A stretch of 14,701 nucleotides of DNA from Firmicutes bacterium UBA2598 (GCA_002339345.1 DDKM01000055.1:1-14701); one strand, 5' to 3'. Numbered from the stretch's first letter, positions 1 to 7,156 are shown. Program-made: numbers and translations. Notes: generated from the letters alone by a model not told the origin.

Positions 1-6
1 CCTCCT
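1..6 (-). promoter_or_regulatory. Possible ribosome binding site of a gene just outside the left edge
   Basis: Read on the minus strand, the first six bases are AGGAGG, a perfect Shine-Dalgarno core lying downstream of an AT-rich stretch. A minus-strand gene probably starts a few bases beyond the window edge. The start codon itself cannot be seen, so this is an inference. Confidence 0.35.
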
Positions 7-66
7 GTTACCCTTTTAATTAGCTGTATAATTACTTTTGCGTTTATAGCCCACAAAAAATTTGTT

Positions 67-246
67 TCATTCTGCTTTATTTTTCTGCCGGTCTACCAGC
101 AATTCCACACCTACACCCACGTTTTCCGGGTCGTACTCTTTAATCAGCGTAACGAATGCCGGCTGGGGTATGTTGGTGATACGACTGGCTGTAGAGGCAA
201 ACTCTTTCACCAGCTCTTCCTTCTGAGCTTTGGTGAGTTTTGGGCC
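67..246 (-). pseudogene. 4-oxalocrotonate tautomerase-like gene remnant lacking its N-terminus
   Basis: This minus-strand frame encodes 59 residues and a TGA stop. It reads GPKLTKAQKEELVKEF at the start, ITNIPQPAFVTLIKEYDPEN in the middle and VGVGVELL near the end. This is the hallmark pattern of the small 4-oxalocrotonate tautomerase / DmpI-like family (normally about 60-65 residues). Family members act through an N-terminal proline exposed after Met removal, and their sequence before GPKL is of the MPxIxIE type. Here the frame stays open upstream (residues FLRPGSPFLKH) but has no ATG, GTG or TTG start near the junction, and the MP strand is absent. The catalytic Pro-1 is therefore missing, and I call it a decayed fragment. 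A sequencing error or an unusual start cannot be excluded, but no frame nearby restores the missing residues. Confidence 0.65.
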
Positions 247-491
247 GTGCTTAAGGAAGGGGCTTCCTGGACGAAGGAATTGGTGTTGTGTTATAGTTAA
301 ATAGAGAATGATTGTCCTTTTTGGAGACGGCTGTCCAAAGGTATTTTTTTGTGCTCCGCAGGGAGAAGGAGGTGGTACGGGATGGATCCTGACCCTGGTC
401 TAGGCATAGGACATGAAGTACCGGCAAAAATTATGCAGGACGGGAATTGGACTGTCCGGTACCAATCCGTCCCCGGAAGGAGGGGGCCCCG
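247..491 (+). other. mgtE upstream/leader region with a bulged hairpin before the ribosome binding site
   Basis: No convincing gene lies here. The most notable structure is a bulged stem at 438-472: GGACGG (438-443), a two-base bulge and ATTGG (446-450) pair with CCAAT (462-466) and CCGTCC (467-472), leaving an 11-base loop. It ends five bases before the AAGGAGGGGG ribosome binding site (477-486) of mgtE. Many Firmicute Mg2+ transporter genes are preceded by an M-box riboswitch, but I cannot recognise the M-box conserved core. I also found no clear promoter hexamers. A regulatory role is therefore only a possibility. Confidence 0.35.
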
Positions 492-1853
492 ATGGCCTTT
501 CGTAAAAGCGCCATGGAGGATATCCGTCTCGCCATAGGGGCGGGCCACGGCGCTAAACTGCCTGAGCTCTTTGAGGAGTTACAGCCCTTTGATCAAGCTA
601 CCATCCTGCAAAGCCTGGAGCCGCACCAGCGCCAGTTTGCCTATGCCAATCTGCCCGATGAAATTCTGGCAGCGGTGCTGCAGGAACTGGATTTGGACCA
701 GCAGCAAGAGTTCCTGGACGAGCTGGGACTGGAGCGGGCATCGCGCATCGTCAACGAGATGTCCACCGACGATGCTGCTGACCTGTTAGCGGAACTCCAT
801 AAGGATAAAGTTGAGGAATTACTGAAGCGGCTGGATGAGGAAGAAGCGGAAGAACTGCGGGAACTGCTGGCCTATCCGGAACACTCGGCCGGTGGCATCA
901 TGACCACGGAGTTTTTCTCCTTTGAGGATTCCCTGACCGCCGCCGAGGTGATGGAACGCCTGCGCCGGGAGGCGCCAGAAGCGGAAACCATTTACTACCT
1001 TTATGTCACCGATGCCCAGCAGCGACTGGAGGGAGTGCTTTCCTTACGGGAATTGATTTTGGCCGACCCCAGCGAACCCCTGGTGAACATCATCAACACC
1101 AAGGTGGTGGCGGTACCGGCGGAAATGGACCAGGAACAGGTGGCCAGGGTAATCCAGGATTACGATTTCCTGGCCGTGCCAGTGGTGGACAAGGAGGGCC
1201 GGTTGATAGGCATCGTCACCGTTGACGACGTGCTGGACGTACTGAATGCCGAGGCTACCGAGGACATTACCCGCTTTGGCGGTATCGTGGGTGATGTCAG
1301 CGAACTGGACGACCTGGACGTGGGGCCCTTGCGGGCAGCCCAAAAGCGCCTACCCTGGTTAGTTCTGTTGCTTTTCGTGGGTATGATTTCCGGCAATATT
1401 ATCGCCATGTTTTCCACCACCCTAGAGGCGGTGGTGGCATTGGCCATGTTCATGCCGGTGATCGCCGGGATGGCCGGCAATACCGGTACCCAGGCGCTGG
1501 CGGTGGTTGTGCGTGGCCTGGCCCTGGGGAAATTCAGGGGCAATGACGTTTTTCGCCTCATCAAGCGGGAAGCGGAGGTGGGTGTGATCATCGGTGCCGT
1601 CAATGGAGTGGCCATCGCCCTGATTGCCGCCATGTGGCAAAAAAGTGTGGCCCTGGGTTTTGTCATCGGCTTTTCCCTGTGGCTCACCTTGATCGTCTCC
1701 ACCCTGGCCGGTACCATCATTCCCCTCACCTTAAACAGATTGAGGGTGGATCCGGCGGTAGCCTCAGGCCCCTTCATCACCACCCTCAATGACGTTTTGA
1801 GTTTAACCATTTACTTTACCATGGCTTCCCGTTTCATCGGCTACCTCACCTGA
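492..1853 (+). CDS. mgtE: MgtE-family Mg2+ channel/transporter
   Basis: The product (453 residues, the usual MgtE length) is an inner-membrane Mg2+ channel gated by cytosolic Mg2+. The domains are in standard order: an acidic helical N domain (about 20-130), two CBS domains (about 136-195 and 200-255), a connecting plug helix (about 256-280) and five membrane segments (about 288-453). Family signatures are visible: GNTGTQALAVVVRGLALG (329-346) and DPAVASGPFITTLNDV (420-435). Asp434 sits where the pore Mg2+-binding aspartate lies in the Thermus protein. I chose the ATG at 492 because AAGGAGGGGG lies at 477-486. An in-frame ATG at 447 would add 15 residues but lies inside a hairpin and has no good ribosome binding site. 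The gene ends in its own terminator and overlaps the convergent cyclase gene by 51 bases. CBS-domain MgtE proteins are regulated largely by Mg2+ binding to the protein. Confidence 0.95.
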   Translation: MAFRKSAMEDIRLAIGAGHGAKLPELFEELQPFDQATILQSLEPHQRQFAYANLPDEILAAVLQELDLDQQQEFLDELGLERASRIVNEMSTDDAADLLAELHKDKVEELLKRLDEEEAEELRELLAYPEHSAGGIMTTEFFSFEDSLTAAEVMERLRREAPEAETIYYLYVTDAQQRLEGVLSLRELILADPSEPLVNIINTKVVAVPAEMDQEQVARVIQDYDFLAVPVVDKEGRLIGIVTVDDVLDVLNAEATEDITRFGGIVGDVSELDDLDVGPLRAAQKRLPWLVLLLFVGMISGNIIAMFSTTLEAVVALAMFMPVIAGMAGNTGTQALAVVVRGLALGKFRGNDVFRLIKREAEVGVIIGAVNGVAIALIAAMWQKSVALGFVIGFSLWLTLIVSTLAGTIIPLTLNRLRVDPAVASGPFITTLNDVLSLTIYFTMASRFIGYLT

Positions 1854-3800
1854 GGTAGCCCTTTTCATGAACTTGACCCCTCTTTCCCGGCGGGCAAATT
1901 TATCCTTGTACATGGCCTCATCGGCTTCCTGCAACAAGCTGCGGTAATCCCGGCAGCCGCTGGCCACACCGATGCTGACACCAATAAAAAAGGGATATTT
2001 ACCTTCCTGGTTCAGCCGGTCCAGGGCCTGTTCAAGGCGTTCCAGCGCCCTGCGAGCATCCTCAATCCCGGTTTCCGGAAAGGCTACCACGATCTCATCA
2101 CCACCAAAGCGGCCGGCAATATCCACTTGCCGGATGGTCTGGCGTACGATGGCCCCCACCTCTGCCAGAACGGCATCCCCCATACGGTGGCCGTAGGTAT
2201 CGTTGATGGGTTTCAGATTGTCGAGGTCCAGCATGGCCACCGTCAGTGGCCGCTGGTAGCGGATGGACCGCTCGATCTCCTTCTGGTACTGGTCTTCAAA
2301 GAACTGACGGTTAAAGAGGCCAGTGAGGAAATCCCGCTGGCTCATTTCCTCGATCTTTTCCTTGGCCCGCTTGACCTCGGCAAAGTTACGGGCATTGTTG
2401 ATGGCCACCGCCGCCTGGCCGGCAAAGGACTGTAGCAGGGCCTGTTCAGCTGGTGTAAAATGGTGGCGGGTGTGGGCATAGGCGTTGATAATCCCCAGTA
2501 CCATCCCCTGCAGGACGATGGGTACCGTCATCAAGGAGGCAATTCCCGCCCGGGAAGCCACTGCGGAATCCTGGTTCAAGGTGCTTTCCAGCAGGTCTTC
2601 CACCACCACCGGCTGTTTGGCGGTCACCGCCCTTCCTTCGACATACTCTCCGGACTTAATGGAGATTAGCCGGATAATGTGTTCCGGGACATGCAAGCCG
2701 TATCGCTCCGCCAGTTCCCCGTCCGGCCCGATCAGGGCCACCAGGCAGCTGTTGATTTGCAAAGCCTGGGCGGTTTTTTCCGCCAGTACCTTAAGAATTT
2801 GGTGCAGGTCCAGGGTGGCGTTGAGGGTAGCGGTCAGATCGAAAAGGATGGTAGCGTGCCTTTCCCGCTCCTGCAGCTGGCGGTACAGCCGCTGGTTTTC
2901 CAGGGTGATGGCCAGCTGGACGGCAATGGGTTCCAGGGCGGTCAGGTTGTGTTCGGAATAGGTGTTGCGGGTACGGCTTTCTAGGAAAAAGACCCCGATG
3001 AGCACACCCCTGGCAAAAATGGGTACCCGGATGGCAGAATGGATACCCTCCTGTAAAAGTGCATCATCATCGATGAACCGGCGGGTGGCCCCCAGGTCCT
3101 TTTGAATAAGGGGTACCCGGTGTTCGCGTACCCAGGCCACCGAGCAACCGGGGAGTACCGGCACAATGCCGGCTGGCATGGCAGCAAGTTCCCCGCTAAA
3201 CACCATCCGTTCCATCTGATCCTGGCCGGTAAAGACCATCACGCCGATGCGGTCAAAGGGGATTAGCTTACGGACCTCCCGGGTGAAGGTGTCCCATACC
3301 TGTTGGATGTTGAAGCTGGAGCTAATCAGGTGATTAATCTTGATGAGCGCAGTGGTGGTGGCGGTCAGCCCCGCCAGTTCCCGGTTCCACCGTAAAATCT
3401 CCTGTTCTGCCCGTTTGCGGTTACCCATATCGCGGGCCAGGGAGATGAACAACTGCTGTCCACGTAAAGTGATCTCGCTGGTGACCACCTCCACCGGTAT
3501 TTCCATCCCGTCCCGGCTCCGGTGTACGGTGTCTGTGACCGCATAACCCCTTTGGGCAATGGAGTGGAGAGCTTCGGTGGAAATGCAAGTATGGCCCTTG
3601 GCATCAATGTCACCGATGGACATGCTTAATAGTTCTCCCCGGCTGTATCCAAGGGAACTGCAGGCCTTGCTGTTTACCTCCAGGAACCGGCCCTCCCGGT
3701 CATGAATGTAGATGGCGTCACCGGCCTTTTCGAAAAACAGTCTGTAACGGTTCAAGCCATCCGGCGGCATGGCGCTACGATGACAATTTTCGACATTCAA
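1803..3800 (-). CDS. PAS-GAF-GAF-GGDEF diguanylate cyclase
   Basis: This is a soluble sensor enzyme predicted to make cyclic di-GMP from two GTP. No membrane segment is seen. Domains in order: PAS (about 16-128, with FEKAGDAIYIHDREGRFLEVN), a helical linker, GAF1 (about 165-303), GAF2 (about 330-470), a short coiled helix, and GGDEF (about 488-650). The active-site motif is GGDEI (566-570), a tolerated variant of GGDEF. LDLDNLKPIND (524-534) supplies a metal-site aspartate (Asp525) and the nucleotide-binding asparagine. RQVD (557-560) lies five residues before the motif, exactly where the RxxD inhibitory site belongs, so product inhibition is expected. There is no EAL or HD-GYP domain. The 665-residue start is TTG at 3800, with AAGGTGG about 12 bases upstream; an ATG at 3770 (655 residues) is the alternative. 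A strong promoter lies upstream. The ligands of PAS and GAF cannot be read from sequence. Confidence 0.92.
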   Translation of the reverse strand: MNVENCHRSAMPPDGLNRYRLFFEKAGDAIYIHDREGRFLEVNSKACSSLGYSRGELLSMSIGDIDAKGHTCISTEALHSIAQRGYAVTDTVHRSRDGMEIPVEVVTSEITLRGQQLFISLARDMGNRKRAEQEILRWNRELAGLTATTTALIKINHLISSSFNIQQVWDTFTREVRKLIPFDRIGVMVFTGQDQMERMVFSGELAAMPAGIVPVLPGCSVAWVREHRVPLIQKDLGATRRFIDDDALLQEGIHSAIRVPIFARGVLIGVFFLESRTRNTYSEHNLTALEPIAVQLAITLENQRLYRQLQERERHATILFDLTATLNATLDLHQILKVLAEKTAQALQINSCLVALIGPDGELAERYGLHVPEHIIRLISIKSGEYVEGRAVTAKQPVVVEDLLESTLNQDSAVASRAGIASLMTVPIVLQGMVLGIINAYAHTRHHFTPAEQALLQSFAGQAAVAINNARNFAEVKRAKEKIEEMSQRDFLTGLFNRQFFEDQYQKEIERSIRYQRPLTVAMLDLDNLKPINDTYGHRMGDAVLAEVGAIVRQTIRQVDIAGRFGGDEIVVAFPETGIEDARRALERLEQALDRLNQEGKYPFFIGVSIGVASGCRDYRSLLQEADEAMYKDKFARRERGVKFMKRATSGEVADETGSHGKVNG
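1839..1865 (+). terminator. mgtE intrinsic terminator overlapping the stop codon
   Basis: GGCTACCTC and GAGGTAGCC form a perfect 9-bp stem (1839-1847 / 1852-1860) around a four-base loop, followed by CTTTT. The stem encodes the last residues and the TGA stop of mgtE. On the other strand it lies inside the 3' end of the diguanylate cyclase gene. No U-run follows the stem in the minus direction, so it should stop only plus-strand transcription. Confidence 0.75.
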
Positions 3801-3842
3801 AGGGGCATTCCACCACCTTTGCGGACCAGGATTAACAGATTA

Positions 3843-3871
3843 ATTATAAAACACTTACGGCTTTCTGTCCA
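3843..3871 (-). promoter_or_regulatory. Sigma-70/SigA-type promoter of the diguanylate cyclase gene
   Basis: On the minus strand TGGACA (3866-3871) is followed by exactly 17 bases and then a perfect TATAAT (3843-3848). Transcription would start near 3836, leaving about 35 bases before the TTG at 3800. This supports that start over the internal ATG. Confidence 0.75.
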
Positions 3872-3912
3872 TTTATTTACATTGAACAACAGGCAGGCTG
3901 GAGGAAGTTGTT

Positions 3913-4089
3913 CTAACCGTGGGATGGGCTGTCCCCTTCCCCTTTCGCTGTCTGGCCCTGGGCAGTGCCATACCGCTTCAGGTAGTTCATGGGGAAAAGC
4001 CAGTAGCCGGGATCGGTGGTTTGCCGGTATACGTAATAAATCAGCACCAGGGCGGCCAGCAAGATCAAGATGTTACCCAGTATAATCAT
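3913..4089 (-). CDS. Small single-pass membrane protein (58 residues), unknown function
   Basis: I do not recognise a family. The peptide has one hydrophobic helix (about residues 2-20, ILGNILILLAALVLIYYVY), then an aromatic, basic stretch (DPGYWLFPMNYLKRYG) and a short polar tail. It is probably anchored with its tail on one side of the membrane. I chose the ATG at 4089 because GGAGGTGGA sits about eight bases upstream. A longer reading from 4104 would place its start codon inside that ribosome binding site. A good promoter lies directly upstream. The gene follows the terminator of the decarboxylase gene and precedes the separately promoted cyclase gene, so it seems to be a monocistronic unit. 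Promoter, ribosome binding site and membrane-like composition together make it likely to be real. Confidence 0.7.
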   Translation of the reverse strand: MIILGNILILLAALVLIYYVYRQTTDPGYWLFPMNYLKRYGTAQGQTAKGEGDSPSHG

Positions 4090-4121
4090 AGGCTCCACCT
4101 CCATAAATAATGATTCTTGTA

Positions 4122-4150
4122 TTTATATAATTATGATAATTCGCCGCCAA
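4122..4150 (-). promoter_or_regulatory. Promoter of the 58-residue membrane peptide, with a palindrome in the spacer
   Basis: On the minus strand TTGGCG (4145-4150), a 17-base spacer and TATAAA (4122-4127) make a good SigA-type promoter. The predicted transcript begins near 4115, about 25 bases before the ATG at 4089. The spacer holds a 13-base palindrome, AATTAT-G-ATAATT on the plus strand (4129-4141), which could be an operator. It is close to, but does not match, the standard Fur-box order. Confidence 0.6.
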
Positions 4151-4197
4151 CCCCTTGTTCCCTGCCATCACAAAGGTGTTGACTAAAAAACCCAATC

Positions 4198-4231
4198 AAA
4201 AAGGAGCCGTTTCAAAAACTGAAACGACTCC
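4198..4231 (-). terminator. Intrinsic terminator of the decarboxylase gene
   Basis: Read on the minus strand, GGAGTCGTTTC and GAAACGGCTCC (4221-4231 and 4203-4213) form an 11-bp stem with one G-U pair and a seven-base loop, followed at once by TTTTT (4198-4202). It lies about 45 bases after the decarboxylase stop codon. Confidence 0.85.
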
Positions 4232-4276
4232 CCTTTCAGCTAGCTGTTTGCTTACGTCTTTTCCGCCAATGAACCC

Positions 4277-5776
4277 TTAGCCAGCATCGCCCACCACGGC
4301 CGGCTCCACCAGCCGCAAACCTGGGCGCAATACCTTGATGTACTCCACGTGGGGATCCTCCGTCCCCTGTAATTCAGCATGTTCCCTTTTCAGCACCCCC
4401 ACGTATTCGATAATCTCGCGGGTGAGCAGTTCCCCAGGACAGACCAGGGGAATGCCGGGGGGATAGGCCATGATTATCTCCGCGCTGACCTCTCCCTCCG
4501 CATCCGCCAGGGGAACCACCTTGGTGGCGCTGTAAAAGGCCTCCCGGGGCAGCACCTCCATGGTCGGGATGGCTGGTAGGGGCGGACAGTATTTGACGAC
4601 GTTTTTGATGGTCCGGCGGTCGGCAATATCCCGCATGGCGCAGAGCAGCCGGTCCACCGTATCCCTGTTGTCACCGATGGTGATCAGTAAAATAATGTTG
4701 TACAGATCGGAAAGTTCCACCTGGATGCCGTAATCACGGCGCAAGATAGTCTCCATTTCGTAGCCGGAAATCCCCAACCCCTGCACGTTCACCGTCACCT
4801 TGGTAAGGTCCAGGGCAAAACAGCCCGGCTGGCCGATGGTGGTTTCATCCAGCAGGGTATATCCTTGTATGGAGGCCAACTGTTCCCGCACATGCCTGGC
4901 CAGTTGAAGGGTGTGGTCCAAAAGCTCCCTGCCCCTGGTAGCCATTTGCTTCCTGGCCACATCCAGAGAGGCCAGCAGCACATAGGAGGGACTGGTGGTC
5001 TGGGTAAGGTTCAACACCGCCTTCACCCGCTTGGGGCTAACCAGTCCTTCCCTTAACAGCAGGAAGGAACTCTGGGTCATTGACCCGACCATTTTGTGGG
5101 TGGAACAGGCGGAAATGTCCGCCCCCGCCTGCATGGCGGACAGGGGCAATTCGGAATGAAAGGGAAAATGGGCAGCATGGGCTTCATCCACAATCACCGG
5201 GATCTTCCGGCTGTGGGCGATATCCACTATCCGCCGGAGGTCCGGCGCAGGCCCGTAGTAGGTGGGGTTGATCAGGAACACCGCCTTGGCGTCGGGGTGT
5301 TCCCGCAGGGCCCGCTCCACCCGCTCCGGTGTCACCGCCATGGAAAAACCAAAGTCACGATTGATTTCCGGATCAACATAGATGGGATCCGCCCCGCTTA
5401 AAATCAAACCGCCGATGGCCGACTTGTGGGCATTACGAGGAATAATGATCTTATCCCCCGGCTGGCAGACCGCCATGATCATGGCCTGGATGCCAGAGGT
5501 GGTACCATTGACCAAGAAAAAGGTGTGATCCGCTCCAAAAGCCCTGGCGGCAAGATCCTGGGCTTCCTTGATACAGCCCAGGGGGTTGATGATATTGTCC
5601 AGGTCGGGCAGGCAGGTCAGATCCATGGCCAGCACGTTATGTCCCACATATGCTTCCAACTCCGGTAACCCCCGCCCCTGCTTATGGCCAGGAACATGGA
5701 ACGGGATGATACCGGAATTGATATAATTTTTGATAGCATCAAACAACGGTGTTCTTTCCTGCACATTGGTGTGCAT
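4277..5776 (-). CDS. Orn/Lys/Arg decarboxylase family protein (SpeA-like, PLP-dependent)
   Basis: The product (499 residues) belongs to the short, Bacillus SpeA-like branch of fold-type I basic amino acid decarboxylases. These enzymes remove CO2 from arginine, lysine or ornithine to form a polyamine or its precursor. Seen directly: HVPGHKQGRG near the N-terminus (27-36), NGTTSGIQ (90-97), DEAHAAHF (197-204) with Asp197 for the PLP ring nitrogen, and STHK (225-228) with Lys228 as the Schiff-base lysine. A C-terminal domain contains YPPGIPLVCPGE (448-459). The ATG at 5776 follows a GGGGAAGGGGG ribosome binding site and matches the family N-terminus. A longer frame to 5893 would add 39 residues unlike the family. 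A promoter lies upstream and a terminator downstream, so it can be expressed alone. Substrate choice cannot be settled from sequence; arginine is the most likely guess. Confidence 0.92.
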   Translation of the reverse strand: MHTNVQERTPLFDAIKNYINSGIIPFHVPGHKQGRGLPELEAYVGHNVLAMDLTCLPDLDNIINPLGCIKEAQDLAARAFGADHTFFLVNGTTSGIQAMIMAVCQPGDKIIIPRNAHKSAIGGLILSGADPIYVDPEINRDFGFSMAVTPERVERALREHPDAKAVFLINPTYYGPAPDLRRIVDIAHSRKIPVIVDEAHAAHFPFHSELPLSAMQAGADISACSTHKMVGSMTQSSFLLLREGLVSPKRVKAVLNLTQTTSPSYVLLASLDVARKQMATRGRELLDHTLQLARHVREQLASIQGYTLLDETTIGQPGCFALDLTKVTVNVQGLGISGYEMETILRRDYGIQVELSDLYNIILLITIGDNRDTVDRLLCAMRDIADRRTIKNVVKYCPPLPAIPTMEVLPREAFYSATKVVPLADAEGEVSAEIIMAYPPGIPLVCPGELLTREIIEYVGVLKREHAELQGTEDPHVEYIKVLRPGLRLVEPAVVGDAG

Positions 5777-5822
5777 GGATGCCCGACCCCCTTCCCCGCA
5801 AAACCACTTTTGCAATGAATAC

Positions 5823-5851
5823 ATTACACCATAAACGTGGTAAAAATGCAA
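5823..5851 (-). promoter_or_regulatory. Promoter of the decarboxylase gene
   Basis: On the minus strand TTGCAT (5846-5851), a 17-base spacer and TGTAAT (5823-5828) form a good SigA-type promoter in the 116-base gap after the aldolase/phosphatase stop codon. The spacer contains a short imperfect palindrome (ACCACG-TTTATGGT). Transcription would begin near 5816, some 40 bases before the start codon. Confidence 0.65.
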
Positions 5852-5892
5852 TAATGATTGTAATTTCGGGGGGAAGGTTTTTAGAAAAGGCA

Positions 5893-7014
5893 CTAACCGG
5901 CCCGGTTCGCAACAAAGGGCCGCTCTGCTTCGACAAACCGCTGCCGCAGCCGCTCCATCACCTCAGGCATGGTGGTATATTCCATTTCATCCAGCGGCAG
6001 GCGGGCCGGCTCAAAGGGCCCCAGGGAGCGCATGTAATCGGCAATGGTATTGGCCTTCTGCCGGGCCAGGTCAAAGGCTGGATCGGCAAAAAAGTCTTGC
6101 GGCCCGATCAGCTTGCCGCCGGCCAGCTGGAATCCCAGCGCTACTGCCCGGGGTGGCCCGTCAAAACGGGTGGGGCTGGACTGGGCTAATCCCACCGGCA
6201 TCAGGGGACCGTGGTGGGATCCCCGCATCCAGCCAGCCACCAGGTGGGGATTGCTGAAGGGCTCCAACGCCTCTCCCACCGCCGGCAACCCATTTTGGCA
6301 GCGGACAATGCACACCGGGTCATCTTTGCCCACATACCGCCCCACCATCAGGTTCAGCCGCTGGGTGCTGGATGTGGCTGCTATTTCACCGGTGGTCTTG
6401 GAATAAATTGATTTGATGCAGTAGCGGCCCGGCGCACCAATAAACACCAGAAGGTCGTACATCTCCTCCGGTAGGGAAAACTGCACCTTCCGGTTGGCAA
6501 TCAGATCGTGTACCTCGAAAAGGAACCCGGCGTGCATCTTGGGGTCGATGACCAGACCGATGGTATTGAAGGGATCGGCAAACATTTTATACAGAGGGAA
6601 ATTCCACGCCCCCGGTTCCGTCTTGTCCGCCATGAAAATGATCACCGGCTCGCTCTTGCGCTCGGCAAATTCCATTTCCGCCACACCCGGCCCCATGCCC
6701 TTGACATTGCCGGAAAAGGCGTCCGCCAGCAGGTCCTGGCCGGCACCGTACAGCTTCAGTTCCCTGGCCACCTCGGTACAGGAAACAAAGGTGTCCCATG
6801 CCAGCCGGTGCACCTTCTCGTCATCCATTCCCCGCCGGTGGGTCATGATCAGGTTGAGGTCATCCCCCACGTGGGTGACATGGTAATCCACCAGCAGGTC
6901 GCTCTGAGCCAGGCACTCCCTGGCTCTTTCCAGCAACTGCGGGTGCACGCTGGAGTGTCCCACAAAGCCCCCGATGTCCGCCTTGATTACCGATAGGGTG
7001 ATTTTGCTGTTCAA
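5893..7014 (-). CDS. fbp: Bifunctional fructose-1,6-bisphosphate aldolase/phosphatase (archaeal type)
   Basis: This cytoplasmic enzyme joins dihydroxyacetone phosphate and glyceraldehyde 3-phosphate and then removes the 1-phosphate, giving fructose 6-phosphate. It makes gluconeogenesis one-way and is typical of Archaea and deep-branching thermophilic bacteria. The 373 residues match the family length. Metal-site and catalytic positions are visible: KADIGGFVGH (11-20: Asp13, His20), GDDLNL (Asp51, Asp52), GQD (Gln93), ADKTEPGAWN (Asp130), GRYVGKDD with Tyr227, Lys230 (Schiff-base lysine) and Asp231, and Tyr346 near the C-terminus. These correspond to Tyr229, Lys232, Asp233 and Tyr348 of the Thermoproteus enzyme with a constant offset of two. 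The start is a TTG preceded at good spacing by AGAGGGGG; no better ATG exists. It lies downstream of a 65-residue membrane peptide gene with an inverted repeat between them. Confidence 0.95.
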   Translation of the reverse strand: MNSKITLSVIKADIGGFVGHSSVHPQLLERARECLAQSDLLVDYHVTHVGDDLNLIMTHRRGMDDEKVHRLAWDTFVSCTEVARELKLYGAGQDLLADAFSGNVKGMGPGVAEMEFAERKSEPVIIFMADKTEPGAWNFPLYKMFADPFNTIGLVIDPKMHAGFLFEVHDLIANRKVQFSLPEEMYDLLVFIGAPGRYCIKSIYSKTTGEIAATSSTQRLNLMVGRYVGKDDPVCIVRCQNGLPAVGEALEPFSNPHLVAGWMRGSHHGPLMPVGLAQSSPTRFDGPPRAVALGFQLAGGKLIGPQDFFADPAFDLARQKANTIADYMRSLGPFEPARLPLDEMEYTTMPEVMERLRQRFVEAERPFVANRAG

Positions 7015-7081
7015 ACCACAGGCCCCCTCTGCAGGTATTGTGTTATACTATATGCCGGCGTACTTCGATATAGCATGTCAC

Positions 7082-7122
7082 ATTTCCTGCCGCCTGGTGG
7101 TAACTTTTAGCGGCATGGAAAT
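7082..7122 (-). repeat. Inverted repeat between the 65-residue peptide gene and fbp
   Basis: On the plus strand ATTTCC-TGCCGC (7082-7093) pairs with GCGGCA-t-GGAAAT (7110-7122). This is a 12-bp stem with one bulged base and a 16-base loop. No U-run follows on the minus strand, so it is not a standard terminator. It could be an mRNA processing or stabilising stem, or an operator for fbp. Confidence 0.55.
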
Positions 7123-7156
7123 ACAAGAGGGGATCCCTTGCAGCGATGTGGGCTGA

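Noticed and set aside
366..384. T-box-like string GGTGGTACGG upstream of mgtE
   Set aside because: The full T-box antiterminator motif, the specifier loop and a following terminator are missing; mgtE is also not a typical T-box target.
297..548. 83-residue minus-strand ORF overlapping the mgtE start
   Set aside because: It runs antisense to the leader and first codons of mgtE, has no recognisable family or ribosome binding site, and looks like a shadow frame.
1160..1810. 216-residue minus-strand ORF
   Set aside because: Antisense to the membrane domain of mgtE; low-complexity Thr/Ala/Pro composition and no ribosome binding site.
1839..1860. mgtE terminator stem as a bidirectional terminator
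   Set aside because: No U-run follows the stem on the minus strand, and the minus-strand coding frame continues through it.
7023..7080. Candidate promoter for fbp (TATAGT / TATAAC near 7045-7055)
   Set aside because: A -10-like string exists, but no acceptable -35 hexamer lies at 16-18 bases, so it is too weak to call.
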